DNA of 64,000 nucleotides from Petaurus breviceps papuanus (GCA_028583685.1 JAMXIF010000051.1:49983007-50047006), one strand, 5' to 3'; counted from the first letter of the stretch, positions 52,067-62,204 are shown. Translations and numbers: made by a program. The notes: generated by a model from the letters alone, not told the origin.

Positions 52067-52575
52067 CGCCTCCATTGTCCTCAGTTTCTGTTCTCTAAAT
52101 GCAGCCTGCCAACAGAACCCCTAAAAAAGGTTGAAAAAATTTTTTTCAGAATTTGAGGAAGAAATGAAGAGCTCATCTCCTAAAGCAAAATGTGAAGTGA
52201 ATCAGTGACTGATCACAGAAACTGAAACAAGTTAATAAAGTAATGCAGAGCCTTAAAAAGTGAGTGGATGTTATGGAACTAAAAATGTAGAATTGCAGCA
52301 AGAAATATTTGAGAACAGTCATAAGACAATAGAATTTGAGATGTCTTCAACCATGAAGACAAAGCTTGGCCAGACTTAAGAACCCTTGGCCTCCCAGAAA
52401 AACATAACAAAAATAAATAATAATAACTTTGAATACCTTATTTCAGGAAAATGTACAAGTTCTAAGTATTAGAACCAGAGGGTGATGTGCTGGTTGACAG
52501 AATCCACAGGATTTTGGAAGGGAAGAACACTAGGTTTGACTGTGGTCCCTTCTAGCACCAATTCTCTTATCCTAT
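52067..52575 (+). mobile_element. Spacer with L1 ORF1 fragment
   Basis: From about 52130 it resembles L1 ORF1: coiled-coil-like sequence, then a block like L..LGLPEKHN near 52380 and TESTGFWKG (VDRIHRI-equivalent) near 52490. It is heavily decayed. It separates the two inverted LTRs and is interrupted by the second one. A continuation may lie at 53255-53330 (ATCTTAACCAGAACTGTATT). Confidence 0.5.
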
Positions 52576-53079
52576 TGATGGGGTACAGACTCTGGGAACC
52601 CCCTAGAACTCTCCTTGAATCTTCCCACAGGAGGAGGAATAAGCCTGAGGCCACCAGCCTTTTATTATCACTAGACCCAAATCAAGGTTACTAGCCTAGC
52701 CCTCCATTGTCAGTCATCTCCAGGTAGCCTTCAGCTACTTCTCACCCTTAATCCTCAAGATTCTCTTTAGACTTCCCCTCAAGACCCTCCCCAAACTCCT
52801 CCTGTAGACCGACCCTAAATCCTCCTACAAGCTTTCTGTATATAAGACCCATCTTGCCTCCAAGGAGGTGCTGAGAATTATCTAGTACAGGCTCACTGCG
52901 TTAGATTATTCTGGCTTTCTCAGATACCTAGGTTCCTTAAGAGTCCACCCATTATGGTGAATCTTTAATAAACTTTGCTTTACTTTGGCTGAGAGAAGAC
53001 TTGAGTAGAATTCATTTGGCAGGATCCAGCATGTTGGTATTTTGGGGTCTCAAGCACCCCTAAACCTTAAACCTCAACA
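52576..53079 (+). mobile_element. Solo LTR, endogenous retrovirus fossil
   Basis: Starts TGATGGGGTACAG and ends CCTCAACA. Promoter-like TATATAAG lies near 52839 and AATAAA at 52967-52972. CTAT flanks it at 52572-52575 and 53080-53083. It is about 90 bp shorter than the first copy. The last 110 bases are nearly identical between the two LTRs, while the first half is clearly more different. Solo, without internal viral sequence. Confidence 0.85.
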
Positions 53080-53083
53080 CTAT

Positions 53084-53250
53084 GATCTTTTTTTTTTTTG
53101 CTTTTTGGAGGGGGAAGGGCAGGGAAATTGGGGTTGTGACTTGCCCAAAGTCACAAGGCTACTAAGTTAAATGTCTGAGGTGAGATTTGAACTCAGGTCC
53201 TCCTGACAACGGGGCTGGTTCTCTGTTCATTGCATCACCTAGCTGCCCCT
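53084..53250 (-). mobile_element. WSINE1-like SINE
   Basis: T-run, TGCTTTTTGGAGGGGGAAGG, GTGACTTGCCCAAAGTCACA, GAACTCAGGTCCTCCTGACA and ATCACCTAGCTGCCCCTA. It landed immediately 3' of the second LTR. A TSD is not clear. Confidence 0.88.
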
Positions 53251-54040
53251 ATCCTAAAATCTTAACCAGAACTGTATTCATCAAGTTCCAGAGCTTTCAG
53301 ATCAATTAAAAAAAAATGAAAATTCCAAGAGAAGATAACTCATTTACTAAAGGAGATTATTCTGAGTTGCCTAGGAGCACAATGTCTCTAATAAGAAATA
53401 GAGGATGGAACTATGATATTAAAAAGCCAAAGAAAATAGCTAAGATAAAAATAATTCATTGCAAAGCTGAATTTATTCCTAGAAGGAAAATCAGGGGATT
53501 TTCAAAAGCTTTGAAGACTTCCACACAACCCTTTTGAGAAAACTTGAGTTGACTTTTTGAAATGCAAACATAGACAAAAGAAAGCCAAGAAAAGGAAAGG
53601 AGTCCAAGGACCTTAAAAGCACTAGGTGCTTAAACATGCTTTGAGGTGCTAGGGGAGAGAGGGCTATGGTCCCTTGGGAGTTCCACCTTTCTATGGCTCA
53701 TTGGGGGTGGGGGTAGGGATAAGTACCCTAGAAAAGAGAAGGTAAGCTGTGGAGCAGGAAAAGATTTAGTATTTTTTTTTTCCAAGTCAAGTCATCCAAG
53801 GTGATGGTCATTCAAAGGAAGAGGTGGCAATAAGAGAAAGAGCAAGGCTCATAAAACCCTCTTATCTGGACTGAGAAAGGGACTTGCACAAAAGGTTATG
53901 GCAGTTGTAGTAGAATTAAGTGAAGTCCAAGCTGGGAGTGGACCAGGAGGGTGAGAAGGTTATGTTTGCCATCCAGAGTCAGGGAGGAAATTGCTTTCAG
54001 TAAAATAAGCTTCAGCTGTTAGGGTTAATTCTCTATCTCT
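53251..54040. other. Mostly unassigned sequence
   Basis: 53255-53330 may continue the L1 ORF1 fragment. The frame 53316-53537 is open (K-rich) but not recognised and may be old LINE sequence. G-rich GGGGGTGGGGGTAGGG lies near 53703. Confidence 0.3.
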
Positions 54041-54053
54041 GCATCAGTCTCTT

Positions 54054-54216
54054 TTTTTTTTTTTTTTTTGCTTTTTGGAGGGCAATTGGGCTTAAATGAC
54101 TTGCCCAAGGTCACACAGCTAGTTTTTTGTGTTAAGTGTCTGAGGCTGTATTTGAACTCAGGTCCTCCTGACTCCAGGGCCAGTGTTCTACTCACTACAC
54201 CACCTAGCCGCCCTAT
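54054..54216 (-). mobile_element. WSINE1-like SINE
   Basis: Poly-T start, TGCTTTTTGGAGGGCAATTG, ACTTGCCCAAGGTCACACAG, TCAGGTCCTCCTGACTCCAG and ACCACCTAGCCGCCC. TSD GCATCAGTCTCTT is exact at 54041-54053 and 54217-54229. Confidence 0.95.
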
Positions 54217-54229
54217 GCATCAGTCTCTT

Positions 54230-54489
54230 AATGGAGAGTTGGGTTTATTCAAGACAGCTTGGGTTCAGATCTGATCTATGTTGACCTTCTGGTCTTAGAA
54301 AAGTCATTTATCCAGATTCAAGGCAACTCTCTGCGATTGGAAACTAAGTTACAGCAGCTGGTCCACTTTGGTAGAAGGAATTTCCTTACCGAGGGCTCTT
54401 CATTATAATAGATCACAGAGCCAGACCAAGACCAAAAGGTTCTATGATTTGTTACTGAGCTGGGAGAGAAGAGGGAACACATCCCAGAG
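54230..54489. other. Unassigned sequence
   Basis: A MIR-like scrap (GGTTCAGATCTGATCTATG, GTCTTAGAAAAGTCATTTA) at 54250-54330. Otherwise nothing. Confidence 0.35.
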
Positions 54490-54755
54490 GGAAGAAGGAA
54501 ACAAGTATTTATTCAACACCATCTATATTCCAAGCACTGATTTAAGGTACTTTACAAAGATCTCCTTTGATTCTCACAACAACCCTGACAGATAGATGCT
54601 ATTATGATCCCCATTTTATAGGGAACTAAACTGAGACAGAGGTTAAGGGACTTTCCCAAGGTTACACACCTAGTAAGTATCTGAGGCTGAATTTGAACTC
54701 GGGTCTTTCTGACTCTAGGCCCATTGCTGAATCAACTGCATCCCCTAGATGCCTC
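54490..54755 (-). repeat. MIR/THER-type SINE
   Basis: CAAGTATTTATTCAACACC, CCTTTGATTCTCACAACAAC, CCCATTTTATAGGGAACTAA, CTTTCCCAAGGTTACACACC and GGGTCTTTCTGACTCTAGG. Complete. Confidence 0.87.
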
Positions 54756-54829
54756 TATGCAGGAGACTAGGAAGGGATTATTTAAAGCAAAATAAACTAT
54801 AGTTACCTCATGCTGATTTTTTTTTAACT

Positions 54830-55355
54830 CAAAAGATGACTGCACAAATTATGATTCAGGAATATAATGGAATATTATTGCACTATAGGAAATGACAAAA
54901 GGAGCATTTTCTGAGAAACCTCAGGGAAAGCTTGCCTGAGCTGATGCAGAGTGACAAGAGAAGATGAGGAAAGCAATGTATACAGTAACAAATATATTGT
55001 AAAGAAAAACAACTTTGAAAGGATTAAAAACTTTCACTAATACAATGACCCAAATGACTGATAATTAAACATGCTACCTACCTCATAACCATAACAGAGG
55101 GGTAATGGACCCAGAAGGAAACATACACATTTAGACATGGGAAATGTATGAATTGGTGTTGTTTGACCATATTTATTTGTTACAAAAACTGTGTTTTCCT
55201 TTTCTGTTTCTGAGGGTATAGATATTGGGTGGGAGGGAAGGGAGCTAGCTAGAGTATTGCCAGAAGTGAAGGAAGGAAGGAAGGAAGGAAGGAAAGAAGG
55301 AAGGAAGGAAGGAAGGAAGGAAGGAAGGAAGGAAGGAAGGAAGGAAGGAAGGAGA
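54830..55355 (+). mobile_element. L1 3' end with (GGAA)n tail
   Basis: ATGGAATATTATTGCACTAT, GAGCTGATGCAGAGTGACAA, ACTAATACAATGACCC and ACATGGGAAATGTATGAATT, then GTTTGACCATATTTATTTG. It ends in about 87 bp of GGAA repeats (55266-55352). It resembles the 39943 copy in tail type. Confidence 0.85.
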
Positions 55356-56349
55356 CAAAAAATTTTCATTAAAGCATTTTCTTAAATGCACCAAAGAAAA
55401 CAGAAAGGAGTTAAGAGGGAAACCAACAAGCAGAGCAGCTTTGGAGGTAACGTGTCTGACGCTTAAAACCCACTTCCCTTCAGTCTCTTAACTATCTTCT
55501 CCCACAGTGTATGATGCTGAGGAAAGTCTTCACGGTTTCCATCCCTGCTGCCTCTGATAATGTCTTTCCCCTTCCCCACAGTTGATTCCACCATAATGAT
55601 TCCAAAGGATTTCCAGTGTTGTAGTGAAGGAAATGACCTCAGTGGAAACCAGCACACAGGGAGAAAGCAGTGGGACAAGAAGAAGGTCACAAGAGCCTTT
55701 GTCTTCAAGATGATTTGGATTGAAAGAACAGTTGAGATTGTAACCACTTCTCTGGAAATGCCACCTGCAGTGTCTGCATCAGAAATTGAAGTGAACGCTA
55801 GTCTGCTCTCCTGAGAACAGGCTCCTCCTCCCAGGGACTTCAGTGACTACATGACAAGATCCTGACCGCCAGAACAAACCCAGGTCAATAGGATTATTAT
55901 ATACACTAGTAAATGGTTGTCACAGGTGACAAACCACAGGTAGAGTTTTGGAGTAAGTCACTTATCTTTATAGAAGCGCTGCTGAGTGTGACAGCTGTTA
56001 ATGTTGTGGAGGGCTCCCATAGTGATGCAAGGACCAAGTGAAATACATTCTAATCAACTTCCCCATGGCTACCAGTAGACTCATTTGTAGTGATGGCTCA
56101 GCGACAATGATGACATGGAGTAGAGGGTCTCTGAGTGTCCTTCCCACTACAAGTTCTGTGACTTGCATGAGAGAAGTGGTGTCTGAGCCATCATTAAGAA
56201 CCCATGTGGCCAGGAAGGTAAATGAGCTGCTCGTGTAGCCAAGAGAGAGAGAGAGAGACAACAGATGGACAGCCTGAGTATTCCAGAGATGATCTAGAGG
56301 AAAGCCCTCACTGCATTGGGCAGATACTCCACAGATAGACAGACAAACA
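55356..56349. other. Unassigned, possibly unique
   Basis: No repeat recognised over about 1 kb except a GAGAGA run near 56243. 55560-55814 (+) and 55998-56417 (-) are open frames without recognised domains. An acceptor-like TTTCCCCTTCCCCACAG precedes 55580, but no matching donor is convincing. Confidence 0.3.
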
Positions 56350-56455
56350 GATGAATGATTTATTAAGTCTACACTATAACTATATACCAGACAGGGAATA
56401 CAACCACAAGCAAACAAGACAGTCTGCCCTCCAGAAACTAACCTTCTAATAGTGG
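56350..56455 (-). mobile_element. L2 LINE 3' end
   Basis: GAATGATTTATTAAGTCTAC, CAAGACAGTCTGCCCTCCAG and AAACTAACCTTCTAATAG. Confidence 0.65.
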
Positions 56456-56763
56456 AAGAGGACCTTTTTGTGTCCCTGAGATGTTGAAAGGAAATGTTGG
56501 GACTTCTTTTCTTACTATGTCTTTGAAGTAAATATCCTTTTGAAGAAGTTAATTAATTAAATGAAACCCAGTTTCTAGTCACTGGCAGCTAACCATGAAA
56601 GGGACTCACCCAGCCAATGGTATTAAAGAGAAGATACCCTGATCCTTTAGGAATACCTTTAGAGAGGAAGATGAAACTGGTCTTACCAAGGTATATTGAA
56701 GTCAGAGTATTTCCCTGGTTCTGGGATACTGAGGCCAAAGCCTATATTTGATGCATATATGAA
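56456..56763. other. Unassigned sequence
   Basis: Nothing recognised. Confidence 0.3.
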
Positions 56764-56765
56764 TA

Positions 56766-56929
56766 CAGGATATCCCAAAATCTTAGTATAGTTTTAAACT
56801 AAATCATTAATTAACAATTAAGTGGAATTTATTAATACTTTTAATGTATTATTAATAAACCTAAATTATTAATTAAAGCTTCTTAATAATTGAAGCTTAA
56901 AACTGTATTAAGACTTTTGGGACACTATA
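56766..56929. mobile_element. Tc1/mariner-type MITE
   Basis: Left end CAGGATATCCCAAAATCTTA continues GTATAGTTTTAA. The complement of the right end reads TATAGTGTCCCAAAAGTCTT and continues AATACAGTTTTAA, inverted repeats of about 33 bp. TA dinucleotides flank it (56764-56765, 56930-56931). 164 bp, AT-rich, noncoding. It could fold into a hairpin. Confidence 0.82.
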
Positions 56930-57445
56930 TATGTATTATACAAATACATATCTACCTATCTATATCTATATATGTGTGTCTATTATTATTTATCATATTT
57001 AAATATTGTTTGAACCTAACTTTATGTGTTTAGAGATTATTTGCAAATTTACACCCAGAATATATCCCTGATCACAGTAATGCTCCAGGAAAGCCAGAGA
57101 TGGCTATAAGAGATTTTGGGCTCCCCTAGGTCCTGGATCTGCCCCCAAACATTCTTGTTTAGGGTCCCTACACTCAGGTCTGGTTTTGGGTCCCCTTCAT
57201 GTGATTTGTGTCTGCCTTATGTCAGACCTTTCACTTCTGTAAAAATCTTATGTGATATAAACCTTCCAGAAGCTAGGGAAAGGCAGCCACTCTTTTCTGG
57301 CTCTCTCTCCTGTACCTAAAGGCCTAATCAATTTCCTTCTAAATTTATTTCAGATTTTGGGGTTTTCATGAACAACATATATCTATGCATGTATACACAC
57401 ATACATACATACACATGTATTATGTGTACCTACAAACCTGTGATT
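56930..57445. other. Mostly unassigned sequence
   Basis: Short TATC/TATA tracts at about 56955-56985 and ACATACAC repeats at 57390-57418. No other element recognised. Confidence 0.35.
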
Positions 57446-57449
57446 TCTC

Positions 57450-57645
57450 TAGAACTAACCTCCAGGTGAGAAAATGCCTTCTTCCAAAACAGGTCAACAT
57501 CCTTGCTGAAACTTAGTGTCTTAAGAGAGTTGCCTAGAGAATTGAGAGGTGAAGTGACTGGCTTGGGGTCATACAGGCAGTGTTTCAGAGGGAAAAATCA
57601 ACCCAATTCTTTCTGACTTCCAGGCTGGCTCTCTATGTTACATCA
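57450..57645 (-). repeat. MIR-type SINE, diverged
   Basis: TTAAGAGAGTTGCCTAGAG, GAAGTGACTGGCTTGGGG, TCATACAGGCAGTGTTTCAG and TTCTGACTTCCAGGCTGGC in reverse MIR order. Confidence 0.7.
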
Positions 57646-57647
57646 CA

Positions 57648-57786
57648 CATATGCACCCCTAGAAGAAGAGGGAAATCCTTTATGTACCACATGACTACAC
57701 GCACATACACACACACAGACCTAGAAAAAGAGGGAAAGTCTTTATATACTATGTGACATCATACACACACATAGAAAAGGGAAAGC
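57648..57786. repeat. Short tandem duplication
   Basis: CCTAGAAGAAGAGGGAAATC (57658) recurs as CCTAGAAAAAGAGGGAAAGT (57719), a period of about 61 bp including CTTTATGTACCACATGAC versus CTTTATATACTATGTGAC and CA-rich spacers. A partial third unit (ATAGAAAAGGGAAAG) follows near 57772. Confidence 0.8.
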
Positions 57787-58820
57787 CAGGGCCTGCTTTC
57801 CAGTCCAAAGTGATTTCAGCTTGTCTTGGGTGTGTTCCTAGAGGCTATTGTTTTCTCCACAATAGTGTAACCTGAGAGAACACATTTACCAGACTCTCCC
57901 CTGCCTGTGCCTTTGGCCAACATTTCCTCTCCCCGACAGGGGAAACCAAACATTTCAAGGTAAGCCAGAGTGACTGGCTGCCCCAGGAGACTAAAGGAAA
58001 TTCATGCCATTTCTTTATTTCTCATTGCATCTGAATGCCTGCGGCACAGGAGACATAAAGCAAAACATTCAGTGGACTGACTTTGGAGCTTTGGACCCAA
58101 AGATGGGGGTGGGCAGGCAGCAGGTGGCAATATGCACAGAACAAGAAAGCCTTCCACTCCAAATGCCCCATTTAATATCTTGGAAAGGGTTAGAGGCAAA
58201 CCTGGTGCCCAAACACAGCTGCTGAATCACATAGTGAAGAAAAGGTCAAGGGAGGGAGGGAGGATTTAAAGAATGAAGGTGATCGGGCAGCTTTTGTTAA
58301 ACCCCCAATCTGAAATTATATTCAGCTAGCTGGAAGTTCAATTTACCCTTGAAGCAGGGAAAAGTGGTTCTATGTATTGCATCTAATATTTTTCATTTTT
58401 GGTCCGGTTTCCTCTCAGAGGCAGAAAGCATCATGGCTTTAATCCCATGGGAGATTAAAACCCCATGAATGGCAGCTAAAGAATGGGACCTGGAGAGCAA
58501 TGGATTCTGCTAATAGTTTCCACGTGGGTGTGCACTCTAAATCCTGCCCGGGCTCTTCTCCTCAAGGTTAAGCTTTTAAGAGAGCAGACCACCAAAAGGG
58601 AGACCTCCAGCCAAACCTATCCACCTGGACAACCCTGGTTCTAAAGGGAAACAGAGTAGCTGAACATTCATTCCTTGTGTGTGAGACACGCTCCAGTTGA
58701 GGTCTGTGTTGTTTGTAAGTGGGCATATCACTGAAGACCTTTAAAGCTGTATCAATGAGGCTTGGAAGTGACTCTTGGCTCTCAAAGGCAGGCTATGTCT
58801 GCGGAGTAGAAACTAGAGAG
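57787..58820. other. Unassigned, possibly unique
   Basis: About 1 kb with no recognised repeat and no supported frame. The frame 58002-58199 is a chance candidate only. Confidence 0.35.
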
Positions 58821-58985
58821 CAAATGTTTCTAATCTTTGTGTCATCGACCCCTTTGGCAGCCTGGTGAAGCCTATGGACCCCTTTTCAGAATAATATTTT
58901 AAAATGATTGAAGGAAATGCTAAACAGAGATTAGTAAAAATTAAAATACCATTTTTTTCTTATTCAAGTTCATGGACCTTTCTAA
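58821..58985. mobile_element. hAT-type nonautonomous transposon, right end lost
   Basis: CAAATGTTTCTAATCTTTG, TCATCGACCCCTTTGGCAGC, CTGGTGAAGCCTATGGACCC and CTTATTCAAGTTCATGG match the 46674 family. The left flank CTAGAGAG is the usual hAT target type. Confidence 0.7.
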
Positions 58986-58986
58986 A

Positions 58987-59066
58987 TTCTATCTTCTGTC
59001 AAAGGGCAGCACTTTGAGGACCTAGAGGGCCACATGTGTCCTCGAGGCCGCAGGTTCCCCACTCCT
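58987..59066. mobile_element. Second hAT-like element, one end
   Basis: CTGTCAAAGGGCAGCACTTT, GAGGACCTAGAGGGCCACAT and GAGGCCGCAGGTTCCCCACT lead to CCTG. This is one arm of a fold-back hAT MITE family known from its CAG..GGGGAACC ends. The other arm is missing. It abuts the previous hAT fragment directly. Confidence 0.6.
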
Positions 59067-59094
59067 GTACTGTGGTATCTGTGGCCTATTTGTC

Positions 59095-59285
59095 TTTTTC
59101 TGCACACAAGATTTCATCTCCCACCTCATTGCTTTTACATAGGTTGACCTCCATGTCTAGAAAGCCTTTCTTCCCCACCTCTACCTTTAGGCATCCCTGG
59201 CTCTCTGACTCAAGCACTATCTCATACATGAGACCTTTCCTAATCTTCTACACACCTCTTTTTACTTCCCTATGTATGCCTTGCT
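59095..59285 (+). mobile_element. L2 LINE fragment
   Basis: ACAAGATTTCATCTCCCACC, CCATGTCTAGAAAGCC, CTTTCTTCCCCACCTCTACC and CATGAGACCTTTCCTAATC. Confidence 0.7.
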
Positions 59286-59309
59286 GAAAAAATAACTTTC
59301 TATTTTATA

Positions 59310-59640
59310 GATTTGGAAACAATTTTATTCAAATCTCTTATTTTTACAAATGAGGAACTGAGACCCAGGGATTTGCCAAAGGTCAAACATATGTTTAAGG
59401 CAAGACTGTATTTTTGTTCTTTCTGACTTCAAAGCTGGTTCTCTGTAGACATGGTCTTGGGAAGCCAGAAATATCAGTGGACAAAGGGCTAGCCTTGAAG
59501 CCAGACACTCATTGGCCATGTGAAGCCTGGGAAAATCACTTTATTTCTTAGCACTCAGAGTAACCCTCTGAGTTATGAAGTTACAGCGAAGGTGCATTGG
59601 TAAAGGGAGTTTCCTCATTTCAGAGGTCCAGTAATTATCT
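59310..59640. repeat. Two MIR-type SINEs, opposite strands
   Basis: 59310-59450 is reversed (TTTTTACAAATGAGGAACTG, GATTTGCCAAAGGTCAAAC). 59455-59640 is forward (GACAAAGGGCTAGCCTTGAA, ATTGGCCATGTGAAGCCTGG, GGAGTTTCCTCATTTCAG). Confidence 0.75.
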
Positions 59641-59689
59641 CCTACTGTATATTTACTTGTCTGTGAACATGGTGGTCCTCTACCTCGCC

Positions 59690-59802
59690 AGCGCCCATAG
59701 ATAACATCAGCTCCTTGCGGGAAAGGACAATTCTACTTCTGTCTTTATAACTGGCATTTAGCACAGTGCCTAGAAGTAGGAAGGGCTTAATAAATACTGG
59801 TT
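59690..59802 (+). mobile_element. L2 LINE 3' end
   Basis: CATCAGCTCCTTGCGGGAAA, TTTAGCACAGTGCCTAGAAG and GGGCTTAATAAATACTGGTT. Confidence 0.83.
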
Positions 59803-59969
59803 GAATTGATCCGAGGTCACCTGATATCTTGATCACTATACGAGTAGATTCTGTGAAGAACTAAATGGTATAGAGTAGTGATAAGTACAGATAGGCCCTG
59901 ACCAGTGACAGATGTCTAGGGAAAGGGCGGATTGGTGTAGGGGTGATCCTGATTGAGCCCTGCAGGGTA

Positions 59970-60370
59970 CCGTGTTTCCCCAATAAGACACTGTCATATT
60001 ATTTTTTTTGGAAAGAAAAACACCAGAGGGCTTATTTTCAGGGGAGGGCTTATGTTGTCCTGCCTCAGCTCTCCTCCGCGGCACTGCTCTCAATGGCGCC
60101 AGCAAGCAAATCACTGGGGAAGAACAGGATGACGCACTCACTGCTGCAGCTCTGATTGGATGCAGCTCGGAGCGCGGCGTGCGTTTCATGGGGGGGGGGA
60201 CGGTGCATACAGAGGGTACCGTAATGTAGCATGTAGCGCAGGGGATCACCTTCACTACAGTAGCAATCTCAATAGGGCTTATTTTCGGGGGAGGGCTTAT
60301 TTTAGAGGAATCTTACACAGTAAGGGGAGGGCTTATTTTCGGGATAGGTCTTATTATCGGGGAAACACGA
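59970..60370. mobile_element. TA-flanked nonautonomous DNA transposon
   Basis: Left end CCGTGTTTCCCCAATAAGAC. The complement of the right end reads TCGTGTTTCCCCGATAATAA then GACC. TA lies on both sides (59968-59969, 60371-60372), a Tc1/mariner-style site. Beside each end are repeated GGGCTTATTTTC.GGGG blocks: at least five across the element, three of them within 60270-60350. The centre (60060-60200) is GC- and CpG-rich, unlike the ends. It is noncoding. The family is widespread in vertebrates as far as I recall, but I cannot name it with certainty. Confidence 0.8.
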
Positions 60371-60539
60371 TACATACTAGTAGGAAGGTGAGATACCTGT
60401 GGAGGATCCTTTGAAGGAAAGGGTCCCTGCTGGCACCTATTTCCTTTCTATTCTAACCCTAAGCCCCAATTTCAGAAGAGCAGAGGGAATAAAAAAGTAA
60501 GAGAGGAGAGGTAGAAATCCCCATTATAAACAGAAACAA
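60371..60539. other. Unassigned sequence
   Basis: Nothing recognised. Confidence 0.3.
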
Positions 60540-60705
60540 TCTGGTATAGTAATCAGATAATGTGCCTGATGAAGACTTCTATTTAAGTTCCATATCTGAT
60601 GCATAATGGCAATATGGCTTTAGGTAAGTCACTTAACTTCTCACTGACCCCCAGAAAACTCTCTAAATTATAAATTGCTGGACACTTGCTAAGTCACCTT
60701 AATAG
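60540..60705 (+). repeat. MIR-type SINE, diverged
   Basis: TCTGGTATAGTAATCAGATA, TATGGCTTTAGGTAAGTCAC and TTAACTTCTCACTGACCCCC. Confidence 0.65.
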
Positions 60706-60719
60706 GGTGAGTTTTGCCA

Positions 60720-60865
60720 TATTTTCTTTTGGGTTTTGGATACAGCTAATGCAGGAATTTGCTTTGCTTGACTATACATATTTGTAATGGGTTTTTTCTT
60801 GCCTTCTCAATGGGTGGGAAAAGAGGAGTTGGGAGAGAAAAATTAGAATTAGTTTTTTTTTTTAA
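60720..60865 (+). mobile_element. L1 3' end fragment
   Basis: GGATACAGCTAATGCAGGAA, TTTGCTTTGCTTGACTATAC, ATATTTGTAATGGGTTTT and CTCAATGGGTGGGAAAAGAG. It shares the 3' signature with 25700-25875. Confidence 0.8.
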
Positions 60866-61099
60866 TCAAATTAAGAATTTAGAGTATGTTTACTCACTAG
60901 GAGTTCTATATACTAATAAAATAATAAATGTAGTTTCCCCCCCAAAAAAATATACTAATAAAAATGAATGGTCTGAATTCCCCCACTAAAAGAAAAAAAT
61001 AGTTATAGACCTATTATATTGCACCTATGAAACATATCTAAAGCAAAATTAAGAGGTAGTTCCAATATATAATATTTAAGTGACAGCATCCCCCTCTCA

Positions 61100-61668
61100 A
61101 AAAAAAAAAGGATAAGTAGCAGCAGAAATTTCTGATGAAATATTTAAACCAGAAAATATTGAAAGAGATAGAGGAAGGCAAATAAACAACAAAAACAAAG
61201 CACTTCTCCATTTATACATACCAAACAATTTAATGGTTAAATTCATAATAGAAAGATTAGCAGAAATACAAAAAAAAAAATAGGCAAAATGCAATAATGC
61301 TTGGGGACTTCAATACACCATTATTAGCATATGACAAGCATAATTAAAAACATATAAACAGTTTTTAAAAATCAAAGATCCAAATTGTTTATTTTGTAAA
61401 TTATAAGATATATGAAGATCAAATGGAGGAAGCAAGAAATTCACCTTTTTTAAAAATATACACATACAATCATATAAGTCATAAAGAATGAAAAATAAAT
61501 TTAAAAAGAGTTTGCATGCTCAGAAGTTATGAATGCTTCATTTCCAGTCTACAAAAGAGTAACATTAGACTTAATAACATGAGCCAGAGACATAAAGCTA
61601 TATGGAAGCTAAAAAAAGTAACTTATTAAATCATTAATCAAATTTACTAAGACAGTAATCAAACAAAC
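61100..61668 (+). mobile_element. Old L1 ORF2, endonuclease part
   Basis: The + strand reads IPNNLMVKFIIERLAEIQ, then a block equivalent to MLGDFNTPLLAYDK (around GGGGACTTCAATACACCATT), HISHKE, INLKRVCMLRSYE and NNMSQRHKAIWKLKK, in L1 endonuclease order. Many stops and shifts. Its order relative to the L1 tail at 60720 shows it is a separate insertion. Confidence 0.75.
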
Positions 61669-61671
61669 AAT

Positions 61672-62200
61672 ATATAAAGCACTTTGCAAACCCTATAGCA
61701 CTACATAGCCAGTTGTTATTGTTATTAATAATAATCTATAATTGGGTTTAAAAAGAAATAAGAAAAATGGGAATAGAATATTTATGACACTAGCACTGCA
61801 TCTTAAAATCTGTGAGATGTAGTCAAAGTTTTTCATAGAGGCAGATATATATCCCTGAGGGGGGAAAAAAGAAAAAAAAAACTTGAATGTTCTCCTAAAG
61901 ACCCTAGAAAAACAATAAAGCAATAGCCAAAAAGAACATAAAAAAGAGATTACAAAGCCAAGTACAGAAATGAATAGCAGTATATCATTCTTTATGATTT
62001 GCAAAATGCTTTACAAATATTATCTCATTTTTATCCTTAGAATAACCCTGGGAAACAGGTGCAACTATAATCCTCATTTAAAAATGGAAGACACTGTAAT
62101 ACACATAGGTTGTGTCCGAGGTGATATTTGAACTCAGGTGTTTCTGACTCCAGGTCTGGTATTTTATCCATTGGGCCATTGAGGTACTTTAGAAAACAAG
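61672..62200. repeat. MIR pieces within the old L1
   Basis: 61672-61740 is a MIR 3' end (AAAGCACTTTGCAAACCC). 61985-62200 is a reversed MIR (CAAAATGCTTTACAAATATT, CCTCATTTAAAAATGG, GATATTTGAACTCAGGTG). Between them 61745-61985 is L1-like A-rich sequence. Confidence 0.7.
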
Positions 62201-62204
62201 ATTG

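Noticed and set aside
51469-53079. A single provirus bounded by the two LTRs
   Set aside because: The LTRs face in opposite directions, each has its own flanking duplication, and the spacer is L1-like rather than viral.
55560-55814. Possible exon after TTTCCCCTTCCCCACAG
   Set aside because: The acceptor looks good but no convincing donor or recognisable protein accompanies the frame.
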